64,000 nt of DNA from Echinarachnius parma (lineage: Eukaryota > Echinodermata > Echinoidea > Clypeasteroida > Echinarachniidae): the NCBI GenBank assembly GCA_037951105.1, contig JBAMJV010009041.1, positions 1 through 64,000 of the forward strand, in the 5' to 3' direction. The position numbers were made by a program, and so were the translations under genes. Positions within the stretch are counted from its first letter, which is position 1; the number at the start of each line of letters is the position of its first letter. The notes under the pieces are model-generated. The model saw only the letters and a list, made by a program, of their open reading frames with translations. It made no database searches and was not told where the DNA came from. Below are positions 58,371-64,000 of the stretch, in pieces.

Positions 58371-60349
58371 TCAGCATACAAACGGACAAATACAGTCACA
58401 TAATCTTACAAACTCATCCACCAACACACAATACAATGGGGAAAACCAGCAAAATAACATCAGCTCACTATGATTAGTATGAAATCTTAATAAGAGCTTT
58501 CTACAAAATTCAATCTTCTAGAAAACTATTTTCTTGAAATTTCAAGCTCGGCACGTAAAAGAATGGCATTTATTCCTCTCATCACTTTTTCGTTGTCTCC
58601 TTTTTTGGTTACAGTATTCTTCATTTTTCTTCTTTTACGCCCAGAGCTATTTTCTACCTCTACGATTTCACACCATCAACCAAAGACAACTTCCGATTGC
58701 TTTTGTTATTGGAGCAGCCAGGGCTAGCTTTGCGGGGGATTTTGAGCGAAGGTCTCACATCAGTCTCTTTAGAGATACATTTATTTAGGAATGTTCTGTG
58801 ATTTCAACCATCATTAATTCATCTTTTGTGCCATTTGTTGACTCTAATTTATAAAGTGTATTGCATTTTGTTAGATCTGCTTGTTTGATTTTATTTCACT
58901 TTATTTTAGAGATACATTCATCGTATTTGAAATGTTCCCTGATTTCAACCATTTCTAATTCCTGTTTTGTGCTGTTTGTCGACTCCCAAGTTGTAAAGTT
59001 AATCACTTTTTGTTTGGTTTGTTTGAATGGATGTTGCATGTTGCCTTGTTAGTTTGTGCTTTTGGTTGACTCGATTTTTGTAAGGCATACTGATTTTGTT
59101 TGGTTTGTTTGTTTGGTTTCTGTTCATTTAGTGTTGCAATGCATATCCTTCTCAATGTTCCACAATTTAAGACTTTTATTTCAATCAGAAATTAACTCAG
59201 ATGTTCATATTTTTTTGTTTCTTTTTCTGGAAGTAGACAAAATGTGTATGTGACTATGTGCATTACAGGAATGTTTTATTGTGTTCCTTAAAAAAAAAAT
59301 AATATGCGTGAAGTCAAGACAAGGTTTAACAGGTTTAACAAATCTCTAATACAAAAATACAAATTTAAATCCGACCTCACTGAGGGCACAAGCAACATTC
59401 ATGAATGCTCCAAAGTCCGAAATAATCAAATAATCCCTAGAAAAGTCCACATATTTGAACATAAACAGGAAGCTGGTGTATTCTTAAATGTATTTATTAA
59501 GTTCCTTATCCTTTAAACATTTAAGAACTTAATCCTTTAATGCTATTTCATCAACTGGGCAAGGCAAACTGAAAATTTGAAAGCTACAGTTTCTTTCAGC
59601 GACCTGAGGATATAAACAAACTTTGATCTAAATCTACACTTTCTCTATCTCTCTCTCTCTGGCTCTCTATTGCTCTTTCTTGCTTTCTGTATTTTGTATG
59701 TTTGAGACTTTTATTCTTGATAAATAGTTACATTTACACCAATGCAATCTGCCTCAACATTCTTATGTTTACCAAAGCTGTATATTTCTTGATTTATCTA
59801 TGTGTTTCACTATAGTCCTGTACACGGGACACAAACTAGCAAACTTATTTCAGCCCCTGTTTATTAAGCACAGCACAAGATCTTTTCTTCATTAGTATTT
59901 GTTTGTGTTGAATATATATCCACTCCAACAAGGAACTTTAAACATCAATGAGATACCTACAAAAACATCAATATGACCCTCAAAGTCTCAAACCAGTTAA
60001 AATACAGTTACATACAGAAATGCAAATTGTATCAAAATGACCACTATATAGTGAGAGGGGGAAGGGGAATATACAGTATAATTCCCCTTTGATGTTGCCT
60101 ACAAAAGACACATCCACTCTAAATCAATCAAGTGTATTGTTTGTTTTTTTAAGCAGATTTCCACTATACACTAATCAATAAATAAGATGATTAGCGTATA
60201 TTATGGTGAAGAAAATCAATCAAGGGTATTGTTCACAGAGAAGCTCCCCACTTCAAATCAGAATGACTTTCACCTTATATTTATTCCAGAGAGGATAATC
60301 AATCAATACTATTGTTGATAGAAGAAGATCTCAAGTGGAAGTCCAACTT
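58371..60349. other. AT-rich stretch without recognised gene
   Basis: T-rich and A-rich sequence. A diverged direct duplication with GATACATTnAT, TGTTCnnTGATTTCAACCAT and TTTTGTGCnnTTTGT occurs near 58770-58850 and 58910-58980. No exon features. Confidence 0.45.
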
Positions 60350-60702
60350 AAAGGAATCTAGTAACAATGTCCAAATCCTCAAAACTTACTTGAAACTCTA
60401 GCAGTTCTCACATACTTCATTGTATTCATAATTATTACCAATAGAAGAAATTTCCCTTCCATTATAAAGATATGTATGATTGAAGTGTTCAGATTATAAC
60501 TGCGTACAAAGTCAATGCAATGAATAATAATATTGAATATCACTTTGCATTTTTGCTCATTTCTCAGTTATATGACATTCATTTACCATGAAATGTTCAC
60601 ACCTGTCACTCAGTGGACATATCAGATCACAGAAATATGCATTTTTTTTTTTACCATTTGCCATTTTTTGCACATGTCAACAAAGTTACTAGATCCCTTT
60701 AA
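60350..60702. mobile_element. TTAA-ended element (family 4), copy
   Basis: It runs from TTAAAGGAATCTAGTAACA to TTACTAGATCCCTTTAA, so the ends are inverted over about 17 bp. The interior matches 61590-61977 and 6450-6640. Confidence 0.8.
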
Positions 60703-61589
60703 AAGTAACCTTTAATGTTGTAAAAAGAATAAATTGCATCTACACTTCATAAGGAGATTTACCTTCACTGTCATTCACTTAATTATACTTAAATCTTTAA
60801 GTCATCCTTAAGTATCAACTAATCTATAGAGGAAGACCTTTAACAATGCTAACTTTACACGCACTTGATCTTGTGTCTGTGAAGCTATCATTGGTGACTT
60901 CTACCTGAACCAAAAATCAATTGCAACTTTATTTCATAAGGAGATTAAAGTGCAAGTACTGCCATTCACTTTATTATATTTAAATCTTTAAGTCCTCCTT
61001 AAGTATCAACTAATCTATAGTCATATTGTTAATTTTACACACACCTGAACTTCTGTCTTAAAGTCACTGATGACCTGGCTTAGAACTTTCTTTATTGATT
61101 TAAACAGTTACTTTCTTGATTCCATTTACTTTCAAAGACACAAGGGATCAATACTTGATCTGCTTATCCTAAGCCCACCCTAATCCATTCTCTTTAATCC
61201 CTTCTCAGACTTTATTCAATGCCATTAGGCGACCTCTTCACAAAATTAAGAACTTATTTCCTCTATCCTTTCTACTTGGTTTAACTACTACTATGATGAA
61301 GGTTTGTGGTAGGATTTCTATTTGACCTACAAAAAAAACATGTTATGAACAACTTGTTCAACTTTGCTTTGAAACAACACTTGCAACATTTACATTATAA
61401 ACAATTTAAAAAGTGCAACAAAATTACATACAAAAATTATCCTGACAATATTCAATGCACATGTCCTATTCAGCTATATTTATTTGTAAAAACGTGCAAT
61501 ACAAATATCTTTAAAAAATAGGTAGACAAAAAACAAAAATCATTTCATATCATATCATATACTTGTACAATGTATGTGTGGTCAAAGTG

Positions 61590-61977
61590 ATCTAGGACCA
61601 TTGTTTGAATCCACAAAACTTACTTGGAACTCTAGCGGTTCTATCATACGTTGCTGTATTTGTATTACCAATAGAAGCATGGAACAGGTTTTTTGTTTTT
61701 CAATTTCTCTTTTGTTTAAAAAAATATTTACGGTTGAAGTGTTTGAATTTTAACTATCCACTGGATAGTTATAACTCTGTACAAAGTCAGTGCAATGAGT
61801 TAGCGAATATTGTTTATCTTTTGCTCATTACTTTTCCATATAATATCTATTTTACATTAAATTTTCACACATTGCTCAGTGGACATATCACTCAGATAAC
61901 AATAATACATGTATACAGTGTATCAACCACTCATCACTTTTTGCACATGTCAACAAATTTACTAGATCCCTTTAAGA
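61590..61977. mobile_element. Family 4 element, second copy
   Basis: It shares ACTTACTTGGAACTCTAGC, GTATTACCAATAGAAG and CACATGTCAACAAATTTACT with the copy at 60350. The right end is ACTAGATCCCTTTAA; the left end has decayed. Confidence 0.75.
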
Positions 61978-62009
61978 GCGCATCTGGGAGGTACATCTAA
62001 ATAATGATG

Positions 62010-62690
62010 ATGTATAGCAATTGCATAACTACATGTATGTTAAATGAGAAAATATCCACTTATGAGCAATTATGACGTCTGCTATTGATTCGTTTTTCTG
62101 CCGAGAGGTGAAGGAGAATCAATGCGGCGGCCATTCCATTTCCACGATCAATATGCGGTAGGCTCGCAAACGGAGTGATGTTATTGGCGTTTTTCTGGAC
62201 ACACCACAAAATTGAGGAGACGCAATGATGAGTTATTTAGTAGTAGTTCACCGCAATATGAATCGACCGACATTATTAGGTATTATGCAGCACACCGCAA
62301 AAATGCAGGGATATTATTGGTTAATTTAGGACACACCACGGCCAGTCACCCGGGAATCATTAATATCGGCGAGCTATTGTCCGTTAGTTACGCTTAAACG
62401 ACTCTAATCACCAAGGCGCCATACAAATACATCAGATGTGTCATAAAAATAATATCATTGGTAAATACTGTTGATACAATGGGTCGGACACTTCTATATT
62501 GGGCGGAATAATGATATATGAAATTTATGCGACATAATGATTAATAATCGTTCTAACAAAATAGATATTAGTTCTGTTTATTGGTATTTGTATTTCTAAT
62601 ATCTTTATTTAGGCTTTGAACTGTTCTAGGTGTCTACGGCCCTATTAAAACAATGAGGTTCATTTGTACATGTACAAAAAACAGAGTTAT
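62010..62690. other. Region with repeated GGACACACCAC phrases; no gene recognised
   Basis: TGGACACACCACAAAATTG (62198) and AGGACACACCACGGCCAGTC (62328) form a diverged direct repeat about 130 bp apart. It is GC-richer than its flanks, but I see no protein similarity. Confidence 0.4.
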
Positions 62691-62697
62691 TGGCCCG

Positions 62698-62996
62698 CGG
62701 ATTCACAAAAGAGGTTTGTACAAACCATGGTTTAAACCATGCTCATACAGAAGTAAAACAATTTATAATTTATAATGATATAACTGTTAATAGTGCTTGG
62801 TAACCAGAAAATTTCACCATCTATAAAGAAGGCAAACATTTATTTGGTGCCTTTTATAGCAAATGTGTAGTATCAACATTGTTTTAAAACAAGTAAGGAG
62901 TTTACATTCTTTCTCCATCAGCTTACAAATGGCACTCCATAGATGTAGACCATGGTTTAAACCATGGTTTACAGAGACCACCTTTGTGAATTCCAC
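62698..62996. mobile_element. Inverted-repeat element with CATGGTTTAAACCATG palindromes
   Basis: The left GGATTCACAAAAGAGGTTT and ACCATGGTTTAAACCATG face ACCATGGTTTAAACCATGG and CCACCTTTGTGAATTCC at the right end. About 300 bp, non-coding. Confidence 0.75.
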
Positions 62997-63144
62997 CCAT
63001 AATATTTGTACAAATAGATACTGTAGGAGAATATTATATTACAAGGCGTTTTGGGTTCTAGTTTGGTTCAATGGGTTCAATACATTTGTGTTCTCTGGAT
63101 AATATCTAAATTATTTTATTTATGTTTTGCATTCTCATTAGGAA

Positions 63145-63362
63145 TACAGTCAAGCCTGTGCATAGTGACCACCTAAGTCAAACCTGTGTATAGTGACCAC
63201 ATAAGGTTTTAGCAAGATAAGTGACCACTGTAGACAGGTGACATCTAATTAACAGGTTCCACAATACAGCTTTCCTTAGCAGGGGATCACCGTTAGGTGA
63301 CCACTTTCTAGACAGGTTGGCTGCTATAGACAGGTGGCCGCTAAGTCAGGTTTGACTGCAGT
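63145..63362. repeat. Reverse-oriented GTAGACAGG/GTGACCAC module
   Basis: ACTGTAGACAGGTGACATCT, CTAGACAGGTTGGCTGCTAT and AGACAGGTGGCCGCTAAGTC are the inverse of phrases at 9165-9330 and 31537-31715. Confidence 0.65.
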
Positions 63363-64000
63363 TTATGTTCATTGCCAAATGTGTTTATAACGTTTCTACT
63401 GTACCTCTAAAAACAGAATCATGTATGCAGAACAAAATATGCACATGGCATATTTGACCTACTGTAAGCCTATAAATAAAACAGTGGTATATACAACTTA
63501 GAATACTACCAAAAAAGAAAACAAATAACACCAAATAGTACGGGTGTTTTATAAGAGAAGAGAGCATTGGTTTCTTATTTTCAATATTCATGATCCCTTT
63601 TATACATGTAAAAATGTAATTGAGATCCATACAATCGAGAACCGATGGTAAAATGAACCCGTTCAATTTATGCTCAAAATCTCAAGTTTCTAAATATGTA
63701 CAGTATATACACGCCTTATCCACGGAAGAATATTAGATTACTCATACAAAATTCAACTTCTCCATGAAAAGTTCAACTTTTCATGGAGAATTTGTTGTTC
63801 TTTTTCTGGATAGAAAACAGGTCAGAAGCTATTGAAATTGGACCACTATGAACTGAAGATAAGCTAGGTAAAATAAATTCAGAAATGCAATGACTGATGG
63901 AAAACACCACCATATTCAGGTGTGTAGTACAACTTTAGATTGATCACCAAACATTAGATAAGTAGTGCAGGGGGAGGTGACAAGAGAAGAAATTGTCTAT

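Overview
This is about 64 kb of AT-rich metazoan DNA. It holds split genes with GT-AG introns, many families of short inverted-repeat elements, microsatellites and long poly-G/poly-C runs. The protein sequences and repeat style fit a marine invertebrate, most likely an echinoderm and perhaps a sea urchin. That assignment is inference; no rRNA or mitochondrial marker is present. I recognise three host genes, all on the minus strand. A large part of the rest can be assigned to mobile elements and tandem repeats.

Layout, left to right. 1-524 is a 61-bp pyrimidine-rich tandem array. 525-8660 has no recognisable gene but holds several inverted-repeat (MITE-like) elements, including a family with TTAA at both ends. 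8663-14239 is a four-exon ferritin gene whose product lacks two ferroxidase-centre ligands, in a pattern that recalls vertebrate L chains. 17784-18790 is a 1-kb foldback element. 19628-22932 is a MITE split by a 2.8-kb Helentron-like element, whose body is a 156-bp satellite (about 16.7 units) carrying an RFX-type X-box motif in nearly every unit. 23956-27029 is a second ferritin gene: three exons, a complete ferroxidase centre, a TATA box and a clear iron-responsive element in the 5' leader. Its first intron carries another Helentron-like element with 152-bp repeats. 27200-34800 is repeat-rich and I see no gene there.

35342-54876 is the 3' part (15 exons, about 703 codons) of an ABTB2/BTBD11-type gene, with a histone-fold-like region, ankyrin repeats and a BTB domain. 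All exon phases join correctly. Its N terminus lies beyond the window or in exons I could not recognise. The last intron holds an apparently intact DIRS-type tyrosine-recombinase retrotransposon (35808-43162), with 146-bp inverted terminal repeats, an internal complementary region, and Gag-like, RT/RNase H and recombinase reading frames. Another intron holds a short non-autonomous Helitron. Several exons have decayed partial copies of themselves nearby, mostly of the splice-acceptor side. 54877-64000 is intron and repeats without recognised exons.

The two ferritins are head-to-tail paralogs about 9.7 kb apart. One looks like a catalytic, translationally iron-regulated H-type subunit and the other a catalytically weakened partner subunit. 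If co-expressed, they could form mixed cages, as vertebrate H and L chains do (inference). The ABTB2/BTBD11-like gene is unrelated to them and probably encodes a BTB adaptor or scaffold.
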